A stretch of 64,000 nucleotides of DNA from Rutidosis leptorrhynchoides (taxonomy: Eukaryota; Streptophyta; Magnoliopsida; Asterales; Asteraceae). Shown here one piece after another: positions 1 to 12,000 of this stretch. Where the stretch lies: positions 104,603,501-104,667,500 of the forward strand of contig NC_092334.1 in assembly GCF_046630445.1 (NCBI RefSeq), in the 5' to 3' direction. Position 1 is the stretch's first letter. Each line of letters starts with the position of its first letter. The notes beneath the pieces are model-generated. The model did no database searches. It saw only the letters and a list, made by a program, of their open reading frames with translations, and had not been told where the DNA came from. The translations under genes were made by a program, and so were the position numbers.

Positions 1-98
1 TTAACAAGTTTAATTGCTTAACAAGTTGGAAACATTTAGTCATGTAAATATCAATCTCAATTAATATATATAAACATGGAAAAGTTCGGGTCACTACA
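1..98 (-). mobile_element. Element A: 3' LTR, first 98 bp only
   Basis: Start of the downstream LTR of minus-strand element A, cut off by the window edge. It begins TGTAGTGACCC on the minus strand, directly after the PPT motif at 99-113. It aligns base for base with 12374-12471, the matching end of the 5' LTR, with three differences by eye (about 97% identity). That makes 1-12471 one element. Confidence 0.9.
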
Positions 99-113
99 GT
101 ACCTACCCGTTAA
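99..113 (-). other. Element A: 3' polypurine tract-like motif
   Basis: On the minus strand the sequence reads TTAACGGGTAGGTAC and ends exactly where the LTR begins. This is the expected place of the plus-strand primer (PPT). The same 15-mer precedes the 3' LTR of element E at 59251-59265, which supports a functional role. A near-copy lies inside the element at 4819-4838. Confidence 0.75.
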
Positions 114-133
114 ATAAATTTCGTCCCGAAATT

Positions 134-3100
134 TTAAGCTGTTGAAGGTGTTGATGAATCTTCTGGAAATAGATGTGGGTATTTCTTCTTCATCTCATCT
201 TCACGCTCCCAGATGAACTCGGGTCCTCTGCGAGTATTCCATCGAACCTTAACAATCGGTATCTTGTTTTTGCTTAAGTCTCTTAGCCTCACGATCCATT
301 ATTTCGACGGGTTCTTCAATGAATTGAAGTTTTTCATTGATTTGGATTTCGTCCAACGGAATAGTGACATCTTCTTTAGCAAAACATTTCTTCAAATTCG
401 AGAAGTGGAAAGTGTTATGTACAGCCGCGAGTTGTTGAGGTAGCTCCAGTTGGTAAGCTACTGGTCCGACACGATCTATAATCTTGAATGGTCCAATGTA
501 CCTTGGATTTAGTTTCCCCCGTTTAACAAATCGAACAACGCCTTTCCAAGGTGAAATCTTAAGCATGACCATTTCTCCAATTTCAAACTCTATATCATTT
601 CTTTTACTGTCCGCGTAGCTCTTTTGTCGACTCTGGGCGGTTTTCAATCGTTGTTGAATTTGGATGATTTTCTCGGTAGTTTCTTGTATTATCTCCGGAC
701 CCGTAATCTGTCTATCCCCCACTTCATTCCAACAAATAGGAGACCTGCACTTTCTACCATAAAGTGCCTCAAACGGCGCCATCTCAATACTAGAATGATA
801 ACTGTTGTTGTAGGGAAATTCTGCTAACGGTAGGTGTCGATCCCAACTGTTTCCGAAATCAATAACACATGCTCATAGTATGTCTTCAAGCGTTTGTATC
901 GTCATTTCGCTCTGTCCATTAGTTTATGGATGATAGGTAGTACACATGTCTAGACGAGTCCCCAATGCTTGTTGCAACATCTGCCAGAACCTTGAAACAA
1001 ATCTACCATCCCTATCAGAGATAATAGAGACGGGTATTCCATGTCTGGAGACAACCTCCTTCAAATACAACCACGCCAACTTCTCCATTTTGTCATCTTC
1101 TCTCATTGGCAGGAAGTGTGCTGACTTGGTGAGACGATCAACTATTACCCAAATAGTATCATAACCACTTGCAGTCCTTGGCAATTTAGTAATGAAATCC
1201 ATGGTAATGTTTTCCCATTTCCATTTCGGGATTTCAGGTTGTTGTAGTAGACCTGATGGTTTTTGATGTTTAGCTTTGACCTTAGAACACGTCAAACATT
1301 CTCCTACATATTTAGCAATATCGGCTTTCATACCAGGCCACCAAAAGTATTTCTTGAGATCTTTATACATCTTCCCCGCTCCGGGATGTATTGAATATCT
1401 GGTTTTATGTGCTTCCTTAAGTGCCATTTCTCTCACATCTCCAAACCTTGGTATCCAAATTCTATCAGCCCTATATCGGGTTCCGTCTTCCCGAATATTA
1501 AGATGTTTCTCTGATCTTTTGGGTATCTCATTCTTCAACTTTCCTTCTTTTACAACCCCCTGTTGCGCCTCCTTTATTTGAGTAGTAAGGTTAGTACGAA
1601 TAATTATATTCATAGCTTTTACCCGTATAGGTTCTCTGTCCTTTCTACTCAAAGCGTCAGGTACCACATTCGCCTTCCCCGGGTGGTATCGAATCTCAAA
1701 ATCATAATCATTCAACAGTTCAATCCACCTGCGTTGTCTCATATTCAGTTGCTTCTGATTAAATATATGTTGGAGACTTTTGTGGTCGGTATATATAATA
1801 CTTTTGACTCCATATAAATAATGCCTCCAAGTCTTTAATGCAAAAACAACAGCACCTAATTCCAAATCGTGAGTTGTATAATTTTGCTCGTGAATCTTCA
1901 ATTGTCTAGACGCATAAGCAATCACCTTCATTCGTTGCATTAATACACAACCGAGACCTTGCTTTGATGCGTCACAATAAATTACAAAATCATCATTCCC
2001 TTCAGGCAATGACAATATAGGTGCCGTAGTTAGCTTTTTCTTCAATAACTGAAACGCCTTCTCTTGTTCATCCTTCCATTCAAATTTCTTCCCTTTATGC
2101 GTTAATGCAGTCAAGGGTTTTGCTATTTTGGAGAAATCTTGGATGAATCTTCTGTAGTAACCAGCCAATCCTAAAAATTGACGTATATGCTTCGGAGTTT
2201 TTGGGGTTTCCCACTTTTCAACCGTTTCGATCTTTGCCGGGTCCACCTGGATACCTTCTTTGTTCACTATGTGACCGAGGAATTGAACTTCTTCCAACCA
2301 AAATGCACACTTTGAAAACTTAGCGTACAGTTTTTCTTTCCTCAATACTTCTAGCACTTTTCTCAAATGTTCTTCGTGCTCTTGATCATTCTTTGAGTAA
2401 ATAAGTATGTCATCGATGAAAACAGTGACAAACTTGTCAAGATATGGCCCACACTCAGTTCATAAGGTCCATGAACACAGCTGGTGCATTAGTCAATCCA
2501 AACGGCATAACCATAAACTCGTAATGACCATAACGCGTCCTAAAAGCAGTTTTTGGAATATCATCCTCCTTTACTCGCATTTGATTATATCCAGAACGTA
2601 AATCGATTTTCGAATAAACCGACGAGCCTTGTAGTTGATCAAATAAGTCGTCAATTCTCGGCAGTGGATAACGGTTTTTGATGGTAAGTTTATTCAACTC
2701 TCTGTAGTCAATACACAACCTAAATGTACCATCCTTCTTCTTGACAAACAAAACAGGAGCTCCCCTTGGTGATGCGCTTGATCGAATGAAACCACATTCT
2801 AATAGTTCTTGCAGTTGGCTTTGCAGTTCTTTCATCTCGCTGGGTGCGAGTCTGTAAGGAGCACGAGCTATTGGTGCAGCTCCTGGTACAAGATCTATTT
2901 GAAATTCAACAGATCGATGTGGAGGTAGTCCCGATAATTCTTTCGGAAATACATCGGAAAATTCTTTTGCGACGGGAACATCATTGATGCTCTTTTCTTC
3001 AGTTTGTACTTTCTCAACGTGTGCTAGAACATCATAGCAACCTTTTCTTATTAGTTTTTGTGCCTTCAAATTACTAATAAGATGTAGCTTCGTATTGCCC

Positions 3101-4686
3101 TTTTCTCCGTACACCATTAAGGGTTCTCCTTCTTCTCGTACAATGCGAATTGCATTTTTGTAACATACGATCTCTGCTTTCATCTCCTTCAGCCAGTCCA
3201 TGTCAACTATTACATCAAAACTCCCTAACTCTACTGGTATCAAATCAATCTTAAATATTTCGCTACCCAGTTTAATTTCTCGATTCCGGCATATATAATC
3301 TGCTGAAATTAATTTACCGTTTGCTAATTCGAGTAAAAATTTACTATCCAACGGTGCCAATGGACAACTTAATTTAGCACAAAAATCTCTACTCATATAG
3401 CTTCTATCCGCACCCGAATCAAATAAAACGTAAGCAGATTTATTGTCAATAAGAAACGTACCCGTAACAAGTTCCGGGTCTTCCTGTGCCTCTGCCGCAT
3501 TAATATTGAAAACTCTTCCGCGACCTTGTCCATTCGTGTTCTCCTGGTTCGGGCAATTTCTAATAATGTGGCCCGATTTTCCACATTTATAACAAACTAC
3601 ATTGGCATAACTTGCTCCGGTACTACTTGCTCCGCCATTACTCGTTCTGACACCATTTGTTCCTTTCGTTCTGTTAACCCCTGGTCCGTAGACCTCACAC
3701 TTCGCCGCGCTATGACCATTTCTTTTACACTTGTTGCAAAATTTGGTGCAGAACCCCGAGTGATACTTTTCACAACTTTGGCCTAGCTGCTTCTGATTGT
3801 TGTTGTTGTTGCGATTGTTATTGTTGTTGGGATGATTGTTGTAGTTGTTGTTGTTGTTGTTGTTGTTGTGCCGTTTGTTGTAGTTGCGATTGATGTTGTG
3901 ATTGTTGGGATAGTTGTTGTTGTATTGGTGACTCTTATCACCGTTTTCCTCCCACTTTCTTTTGACTAGCTTCACGTTGGCCTCTTCGGTCGCCTGTTCT
4001 TTAATTCTTCCCTCAATCTGGTTCACTAGTTTGTGAGCCATTCTACATGCTTTTGGTATAGAGGCAGGCTCGTGTGAACTTATATCTTCTTAGATTCTCT
4101 CTGGTAACCCTTTCACAAATGCGTCAATCTTCTCTTCCTCATCTTCGAATGCTCTCGGACACAATAGGCATAATTCTGTGAATCGTCTTTCGTACAAAGT
4201 AATATCAAATCCCTGTGTTCGTAACCCTCTAAGTTCTGACTTGAGCTTATTGACCTCGGTACTGGGACGATACTTCTAGTTCATCAAGTGCTTAAATGCT
4301 GAGCACGGTAGCGCGTAAGCAGCATCTTGTCCCACTTGCTCTAGATAGGTATTTCACCATGTTAACGCAATACCTGTGAAGGTATGCGTAGCGTACTGCA
4401 CTTTGTCTCCTTCGGCACACTTACTTATGGCAAACACCGATTCAAATTTCTCGGTCCACCGTTTCAATTCGATTGGTCCTTCGGTCCCATCAAATTCTGA
4501 AGGTTTGCAGGCAGTGAATTCCTTGTAGGAGCATCCTACACGATTTCTTGCGCCGTTAGCTCTATTGCTAGATTCAGAGTTATTGTTGGTATGTAGCCCG
4601 GCCTGTACTGCGGCTATGTTTGAAGCAAGAAAGGCACAAAATTTCTCTTCGCTCATATTCAAGGTGTGTCGAGTAGTCGGTGCCAT
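134..4686 (-). pseudogene. Element A: Ty3/Gypsy (Tekay-like chromovirus) gag-pol, inactivated
   Basis: Single gag-pol reading frame of a chromovirus, broken in several places. In order on the minus strand: gag from ATG 4686; an Asn-rich stretch near 3780-3930; two CCHC knuckles ([14 protein letters not shown] and [14 protein letters not shown]); protease with [12 protein letters not shown] with IDYRELN and an intact FIDD active site near 2420; RNase H ([10 protein letters not shown]); integrase HHCC finger and D,D35E core (SDRDGRF); and a C-terminal chromodomain-like tail near 134-300. Visible damage: gag stops at 4353 (TGG to TGA), near 4274 (TAG) and near 4091 (CAA to TAA); a stop plus 2-bp deletion at 2440-2455; a stop near 925; and a 1-bp insertion near 270. 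The domains and order are seen directly. The Tekay assignment is inference from gag, integrase and tail motifs. It cannot make an intact polyprotein. Confidence 0.92.
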
Positions 4687-4818
4687 TTCCTTCAAAATAG
4701 TCAAATGAAACAAGTTAATCATACAGAATATTAAGAGTAGTCAATAGTATCTCGTAGCATAATATAAACTCATTTGTAAAATCTTTTTCTTCATATTAGC
4801 GTTTTATAAGTTTAAATT

Positions 4819-4838
4819 CGGGTACTACCTACCCGTTA
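4819..4838 (-). other. Element A: internal copy of the PPT motif
   Basis: Minus strand carries TTAACGGGTAGGTA followed by a TACCCG inverted arm, about 135 bp upstream of the gag ATG. It repeats the core of the 3' PPT at 99-113. Elements C, D and E have it at 45588, 62803 and 56596. It may be a central priming site or a fossil PPT/LTR junction. Confidence 0.6.
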
Positions 4839-5821
4839 AGTTCATACTTAGTAGCTAATATACAATTCAACTACTACAATTCCATATGAAAAACTGATTA
4901 TAATAATATATCACATACAAATATTCTTCAAACTTACAACTTCGCTATATTACATATAACATGAAATATAGTACACTATGATACAGGACAGTTTTGAAGA
5001 TAAATCTAGTTAATACGCAAGTTGTTTAGCAAAGGAAATAAAGACATGTGACGATCGCTCCAAATCCATATGGACGAACACGTCATTCATTGATTCCATT
5101 GCGAGGTATTTGACCTCTATATGATACGTTTTGTAAACATTGCATTCTTTTGAAAAGGCATACCATAAATGAATATTTAATTCCAAGGTTTTCGACATCT
5201 GATGATTTCTACATATAGACAACCACCGTAAATAATAGTTTACAATAATACTTCCGTTGACAATGCAGTCAAAATAGATACATGATGATGGTTTTGTGAA
5301 TGCAACGTTTTCTTGAATAAAGCATGCAAGACTCCATGCACATAGCTTGTATAACATGTAAGCAAATAGCGGAAGACTTCTAGGGAACCTGAGAATAAAC
5401 ATGCTAACAAGTGTCAACATAAAGGTTGGTGAGTTCATAGTTTTAGTGTTTCGCATAATCTGTATATAAAAGTGGATTACAAGATTTCAGTTGTTTCATC
5501 CAGAAACGTTTATCAAAATATTCTACGAAATTGAGCACCCTGGTAACTAAACTTAACGTATATATAATTTATACCCTTTGTATAATCATCTTAATAATAC
5601 ACGCAAACCAACGTGTACGCTTCTCAAATAGCATACGTCGGTTAAAAGGCTAGTGCTCTAGCTCGGATGGGGATATCAAGCCCTATGGATCCATATATAA
5701 CTACTCGCGCCCACCAGTTCTTATAACCGGCAGTTACTAGTTACCAAAGCTAAGGGATTTTCGGTTCAAACTCAGTGTAGAATTTAATATGTACTTGTAT
5801 CCATTGTGTTTAAAATAAAGT

Positions 5822-6077
5822 GCATGTATTCTCAGCCCAAAAATATAGATTGCAAAAGCAATTAAAAAGGGAGCATATGAAACTCACGCATATAAATATT
5901 GTATATCGGTTAATAAAGCATTTGCATGTATTCTCAGCCCAAAAATGTAGAGAGTAAAAGGGATCTTATGAAACTCACGCATATAAATCTGGTATTTTCA
6001 GTATTTATAAACAGTCGCATGTATTCTCAGCCCAAAAATATATTGAGTAAAAGGGATCATATGAAACTCACTGTTTA
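5822..6077 (-). repeat. Tripled ~100-bp module in the solo LTR
   Basis: Three head-to-tail copies start at 5822, 5924 and 6017. Each opens with GCATGTATTCTCAGCCCAAA and runs on through a shared GATC/CATATGAAACTCAC block. Single or double versions of the opening block (minus: TTTGGGCTGAGAATACATGC) sit in the other LTRs, for example near 43520, 50875, 54775 and 61372. The triplication is therefore local to this LTR. Confidence 0.85.
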
Positions 6078-6329
6078 ATATTGATATACAATATTGTAGA
6101 AAAGCACGTAGAATGATAAACATGAGATTTGCTTCACAAAAATACCCCCGAACATTACCCATAACCTCCTTGGTAATAACCCATATTTTCCTTAGCTCTA
6201 GCTCGCTTGGAACTCGTTTTGAAAATTACTTGGACAGCACTCCGTCGTAATATTTTATGTACATTATTATTTTTGTATCGTAAAAATAATAACACTAATA
6301 ATAAAAATAATAAGATTAATAATAATCTT

Positions 6330-6430
<101 letters not shown>

Positions 6431-6476
6431 TTATACGGAGTAATATATGTGAAAAAAAATGGAACGAATTCGACTG

Positions 6477-6552
6477 AATTTATAGATGTTTTCTGGATCC
6501 AGCCTCCATGCGATCGCATGGAGTTTCTTTGGTATGCTCATGCGATCGCATG
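6477..6552 (-). promoter_or_regulatory. Paired GCGATCGC palindromes upstream of a TATA box (solo LTR)
   Basis: Two perfect copies of CATGCGATCGCATG lie at 6507-6520 and 6539-6552, 32 bp start to start with an 18-bp spacer. Each extends to a 20-bp perfect palindrome with different outer bases. On the minus (LTR sense) strand a CTATAAATT box at 6477-6485 follows after 21 bp. This looks like a core promoter with two dyad sites. The role is inferred from the arrangement. Confidence 0.6.
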
Positions 6553-6931
6553 AGCTTAAATGACAGCTCACATTTGATTTGTTTTGTAGTTCGTCGACAT
6601 AATTAAATATTAATATAATATATATAATTTATATAATTAATTATATATTATATTAAATTCACGTGCATAGTTGATTTGTAATTTTCGTTCCGATAAGTCG
6701 TACGTCATCACTCGACTTATGTCCCGGTTCCGGTTTCTCGAACGCATTTTTGTACGCTTAGAAAACTAGTACTTTTCGTTTTGTGACTCGTACCTTTGTC
6801 ACAATATAACTTAAATTATCCCTAAATTATATCACTCAAATTATAACTTATACATTTGAGTGTTTTGGTCATTTACTTCTATAAATCATTGTCTCGCTAT
6901 TTGTTAAAATACATTTTAAAATAGTGGTTTT

Positions 6932-7037
6932 ACTGTAGCAATTCACTGTAGCAAAGTCAATTTCACTGTAGCAAATAGTGATTTTCGAAAACACTGTAGC
7001 ATTTTGAGTAATGTGGCAATTTGAAAACACTGTAGCA
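6932..7037 (-). repeat. Five copies of ACTGTAGCA in the solo LTR U3
   Basis: The 9-mer ACTGTAGCA occurs at 6932, 6945, 6965, 6993 and 7029, with irregular AT-rich spacers. It lies about 370-470 bp into the LTR and upstream of the TATA box at 6477-6485. Clustered short direct repeats in U3 are typical of enhancer arrays in plant LTRs. That role is inference. Confidence 0.65.
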
Positions 7038-7399
7038 AATTAGTGTTTTACTGGTTCATCTTAAACGTTTTAGTTAACTTATCTAAATATCAATCGAATC
7101 AATAATCGAATGTTATTATCGTTTACTAAATAACTTGAAATCATATATATTCAAATAGATATATAAACCAATAAGTTTAATGTACGGTATCATGCAATTA
7201 AAACTTTGTTACATTTTCAAGTTATAGTATATATATGTATCTATTTACATATAATGGTTCGCGAATCATTGAGAATAACCGAAAGGTATTTGAATAGTTC
7301 AAAAATTTTGAGATTTAGTTTTACAGAATTTGCTTATCGTGTCGGAAATGTTAATCATACAAAGATTAAGTTTAAATTTGATCAGAAATTTCCGGGTCA

Positions 7400-8065
7400 T
7401 CACAAGACACGTAATTCATAAGTCCAGAAACAAGTCATGCATTCTGGTTTTACTAAGACGACTTCCCATCCTGGGTCTTGTGGAAAATAACCGTTATGAC
7501 CATTGGCTAGGCAGCATGTTGTAATGTCGTCAAAAGGACGAGGGTTTCGTAATGTCCAACAGCCCCGTAATAATCTAAAAACATTGTTTCTCACCCCAAC
7601 TACTGAATCCGTCACTTGTGGGAAAGTTTTATTTAAAAGCTGCAATCCGATGTTCTTTTTCTCACTTTGGTAAGAAGCGAACATCACTAACCCGTAAGCA
7701 TAACATGCTTCTTTATGTTGCATGTTAGAAGCTCTTTCTAATTCACGAAATCCTATGTTGGGATATGTTGAGTCAAAATAGGTTCTTAACCCGTAGCATA
7801 AAATTGCATTTGGGTTCCCTGCATTTAACGCTTTAAAGAAAACACGGCGTAACTTAAAGTCTCCCCAATGTGATATACCCCACCTATCAAAGGAAAGCCT
7901 TTTATAAACTAAGGCATTTCCGGAAAGTCTTTCAAATGTTTGACAAGTTAATTTCGCCATAACTAAATGTGCTGATGAATTCTGACCGACTCTAGACAAG
8001 ATTTCCTCAATCATATCCTCTGGTAGGTCTTCTAAAATATTCGGTTGTCTATCCTTAACGTCCAT
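7400..8065 (-). CDS. Element A: captured F-box protein (At1g67623-like), C-terminus replaced
   Basis: Encodes 221 aa from ATG 8065. Residues about 10-60 form an F-box (LPEDMIEEILSRVG, then a VYKRLSFDRW block). A middle segment (NPNAILCYGL, NMQHKEACYAYGLVMFA) resembles the Sel1/TPR-like part of plant F-box proteins of the At1g67623 type. The end has a Cys/Trp cluster (CMTCFW). F-box proteins recruit substrates to SCF ubiquitin ligases through SKP1. This ORF lies in sense between ORF0 and gag of a retrotransposon, and a second copy lies at the same place in element D, so it is element cargo. A conserved TATTTTACAG just upstream (8078-8087) looks like a splice acceptor. The solo LTR supplies the present stop: D ends in ten further residues (FIAFAERLVY), whereas here the ORF ends VL. 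An alternative upstream ATG at 8092 adds nine residues. Confidence 0.8.
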   Translation of the reverse strand: MDVKDRQPNILEDLPEDMIEEILSRVGQNSSAHLVMAKLTCQTFERLSGNALVYKRLSFDRWGISHWGDFKLRRVFFKALNAGNPNAILCYGLRTYFDSTYPNIGFRELERASNMQHKEACYAYGLVMFASYQSEKKNIGLQLLNKTFPQVTDSVVGVRNNVFRLLRGCWTLRNPRPFDDITTCCLANGHNGYFPQDPGWEVVLVKPECMTCFWTYELRVL

Positions 8066-8194
8066 TTTGTTTTTATACTGTAAAATAGACAAGGATTAGA
8101 TTCGTAATAACAAACAATACAAGAAATTTTTACATAGAACATAAAAGTATAAGCATACTACAATATATTTATTACACAACATGCTCACACCCCT

Positions 8195-8821
8195 CTAATC
8201 TGAATCACTGGTTTCTTCTTCTTCGGACTTGGTTCTTTTTCCTAATTTTCTAGGGATATATGATGTTCCTCTAATACGAGCCATCGTTTTCCACATTGGT
8301 TTAGAAAAACCTGGTGGTTTAGAGGTTCCCGGGTTATTGTCACGATATTGAAAATACGGGTGTTGACGGTACATATAAAGTTCATCGGGGTCGGAATCAG
8401 ATTTCTCTATTTTGATGCCTTTTCCCTTATTATTTTCTTTTGCCTCATTAAATTGGGTCGGGGTAATTTCTATAACATTATCAGAATCCTCATCAGGATC
8501 TGATTCATCGGAAAATTGGTAATTTTCCCAATATTTTGCTTCCTTAGCGGAAACACCATTGACCATTATTAACTTTGGTCCATTGGTTGAGGATTTTCTT
8601 TTATTTGACCGGTTTTCTGTAGTTCCTACTATTCCCCCCTCCGGAACCTCTTCTTCTTCCGGTTCCTCTTCTTCTGGTTCCTCTTCTTCCGGTTTCGTTT
8701 CCTCTTCTTCCGGTTCTTCAGGAACTTGTGAATCTTGCCAATATATATTCGACTCTTCGTTATTATTAGGTGAGTCAATGGGATTTTGTGCTAGAGGTAG
8801 ACATCTATCACACAATATCAA
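8195..8821 (-). CDS. Element A: acidic ORF0, function unknown
   Basis: About 200 aa, very acidic and predicted disordered: repeated PEEEEP units (residues ~35-60), a basic NRSNKRKSS patch, a conserved core (LIMVNGVSAKEAKYWENY, then a DE/S-rich run), and a basic KLGKRTK segment before an EEEETSDSD end. I do not recognise the family. Element D has the same ORF at 51882-52496, so it is a stable part of this element family, placed between the PBS and the F-box ORF. The homologous start in D is MSTSRTSPIDSP. In A a 1-bp insertion near 8775 moves the frame, so the open frame here uses an upstream ATG and has an unrelated first dozen residues. A nuclear or chromatin-related role is possible from composition only. 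Confidence 0.65.
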   Translation of the reverse strand: MILCDRCLPLAQNPIDSPNNNEESNIYWQDSQVPEEPEEEETKPEEEEPEEEEPEEEEVPEGGIVGTTENRSNKRKSSTNGPKLIMVNGVSAKEAKYWENYQFSDESDPDEDSDNVIEITPTQFNEAKENNKGKGIKIEKSDSDPDELYMYRQHPYFQYRDNNPGTSKPPGFSKPMWKTMARIRGTSYIPRKLGKRTKSEEEETSDSD

Positions 8822-9000
8822 ACATGTTAAGAGATTAATATATCACATAATATTTACATGTTAATAATATATAGTTTCCAACAAAAATGTTAAGCAATCA
8901 TTTTTAAAGAAAACAAGGTCGAAGTCCAGACTCACTAATGCATCCTAACAAACTCGATAAGACACACTAATGCAAATTTTCTGGTTCTCTAAGACCAACG

Positions 9001-9013
9001 CTCGGATACCAAC
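9001..9013 (-). other. Element A: primer binding site (initiator tRNA-Met type, variant)
   Basis: Minus strand reads GTTGGTATCCGAGCG immediately after the LTR end. The usual plant initiator tRNA-Met site is TGGTATCAGAGC. Here one base is changed (ATCC for ATCA), as in element D at 51673-51687. Confidence 0.75.
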
Positions 9014-12000
9014 TGAAATGTCCCGTTCATATTGATTATAAACGTTCAATATTAATTGATTTCGTTGCGAGGTTTTGACCTCTATATGAGACGTTTTTCA
9101 AAGACTGCATTCATTTTTAAAACAATCATAACCTTTATTTTATCAATAAAGGTTTTAAAAGCATTACGTAGATTATCAAATAATGATAATCTAAAATATA
9201 CTATTTACACATGACCATTACATAATGGTTTACAATAGAAATATATTACATCGACATATGTTTCTTGAATGCAGTTTTTACACAATATCATACAAACATG
9301 GACTCTAAATCTTGTCCTTATTTTAGTATGCAACAGCGGAAGCTCTTAGTATTCACCTGAGAATAAACATGCTTTAAACGTCAACAAAAATGTTGGTGAG
9401 TTATAGGTTTAACCTATATATATCAAATCGTAACAATAGACCACAAGATTTCATATTTCAATACACATCCCATACATAGAGATAAAAATCATTCATATGG
9501 TGAACACCTGGTAACCGACATTAACAAGATGCATATATAAGAATATTCTCATCATTCCGGGACACCCTTCGGATATGATATAAATTTCGAAGTACTAAAG
9601 CATCCGGTACTTTGGATGGGGTTTGTTAGGCCCAATAGATCTATCTTTAGGATTCGCGTCAATTAGGGTGTCTGTTCCCTAATTCTTAGATTACCAGACT
9701 TAAAAAAGGGGCATATTCGATTTCGATAATTCAACCATAGAATGTAGTTTCACGTACTTGTGTCTATTTTGTAAATCATTTATAAAACCTGCATGTATTC
9801 TCATCCCAAAAATATTAGATTTTAAAAGTGGGACTATAACTCACTTTCACAGATATTTCCTTTCTCGAAAATAAGAGTTGGCCACGGATCGATTCATGAA
9901 CCTATACAAATATGTACATATATATCAAAGTGTGGTCAAAATATAATTACAACCATTTTTATTATGTTTTAAAGATTTGAGTGTATTAAGTCAGCTGTCC
10001 TCGTTAGTAACCTACAACTAGTTGTCCACAGTTAGATATACAGAAATAAATCGATATATATTATCTTGAATCAATCCACGACCCAGTGTATACACGTCTC
10101 AGGCTAAATCACAACTCAAAGTATATATATTTTTGGGATCAACCTCAACCCTGTATAGCTAACTCCAACATTACTGCATATAGAGTGTCTATGGTTTTTG
10201 CAAATAATATATATACATGGGTCGATATGATATGTCAAAATATTTGCATACGTGTCTATGGTATCCCAAGATTACATAATATATTAGAATACATGTATAA
10301 TACAATATAAGTTAGCTAAGATATGATTTGTATAGATTTGTTAAACATTTTCCGTAGCTAAAAAGATCAAAAATATCCAATCTTGTTTTACCCATAACTT
10401 CTTCATTTTAAATCCGTTTTGAGTGAATCAAATTGCTATGGTTTCATATTAAACTCTAATTTAAGAATCCAAACATAAAAAGTATAGGTTTATAGTCGGA
10501 AATTTAAGTTACATGTCAATTACTAAAGAGGTAGTAATTTCCGTCGAAAGAACGACATCTTGATGACCATTTTGAAAAACATACTTTCACTTTGAGTTTA
10601 ACCAAGATTTTTGGATATAGTTTCATGTTCATATGAAAAATCATTTTCCCAGAATAACAACTTTTAAATCAAAGTTTATCATAGTTTTTAATTATCCAAA
10701 CCAAAACAGCCCCCGGTTTCACTATGACGGCGTATATCCGATTTTATGGTGTTCATCGTGTTTCCAGGTTTTAAATCATTAAGTTAGCATATCATATAGA
10801 TATAGAACATGTTTTTAGTTGATTTTAAAAGTCAAGTTAGAAGGATTAACTTTTGTTTGTGAACAAGTTTAGAATTAACTAAACTATGTTCTAGTGATTA
10901 CAAGTTTAAAACTTCGAATAAGATAGCTTTATATGTATGAATCGAATGATGTTATGAACATCATTACTACCTCAAGTTTTCTGGATAAAACTACTAGAAA
11001 TGAGAAAAATGGATCTAGCTTCAAAGGATCCTTGGATGGCTTGAAAGTTCTTGAAGCAGAATCATGACACGAAAAAGTTCAAATAAGATTTTCACTCGAA
11101 ATAAGATTGTTATAGTTGTAGAAATTGAATCAAAGTTTGAATATGAATATTACCTTGAATTAGAAAGATAACCTGCTATAAATAACAAAGGTTCCTTGAT
11201 CTTAGATGATTACTTGGAATGGATTAGAAAGCTTGGAAGTAGACTTGCAAACTTGGAAGTATTCTTGATTTTTATGAAACTATACTTATGGAATTTATGA
11301 AGAACACTTAGAACTTGAAGATGGAACTTAAGAGAGATCAATTAGATGAAGAAAATTGAAGAATGAAAGTGTTTGTAGGTGTTTTTGGTCGTTGGTATAT
11401 GGATTAGATATAAAGGATATGAAATTTTGTTTTCATGTAAATAAGTCATGAATGATTACTAATATTTTTGTAATTTTATGAGATATTTCATGCTAGTTGC
11501 CAAATGATGGTTCCCACATGTGTTAGGTGACTCACATGGGCTTCTAAGAGCTGATCATTGGAGTGTATATACCAATAGTACATACATCTAAAAGCTGTGT
11601 ATTATACGAGTACGAATACGGGTGCATACGAGTAGAATTGTTGATGAAACTGAACGAGGATGTAATTGTAAGCATTTTTGTTAAGTAGAACTACTTTGAT
11701 ATGTGTCTTGAAGTCTTTCAAAAGTGTAAGAATACATATCAAAACACAACATGTATATACATTCTAATGGAGTCGTTAAGTCTTCGTTAGTCGTTACATG
11801 TAAGTGTTGTTTTGAAATCTTTAAGTTAACGATCTCAATTAATGTTGTTAACCTAATGTTTATTATATCAAATGAGATGTTAAATTATTATATTATCATG
11901 ATATTATGATGTATGAATATCTCTTAATATTATATATACATTAAAATATCGTTACAACGATAATCGTTACATATAAGTCTCGTTTCGTAATTTTTGAGTT

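Noticed and set aside
213-827. Plus-strand ORFs over gag-pol of element A (also 946-1817, 3526-3786)
   Set aside because: Shadows of the minus-strand pol frame.
5010-5456. A 148-residue minus-strand ORF in the solo LTR
   Set aside because: It covers the conserved LTR block that is non-coding in all relatives, and no homologous frame exists in the other LTRs.
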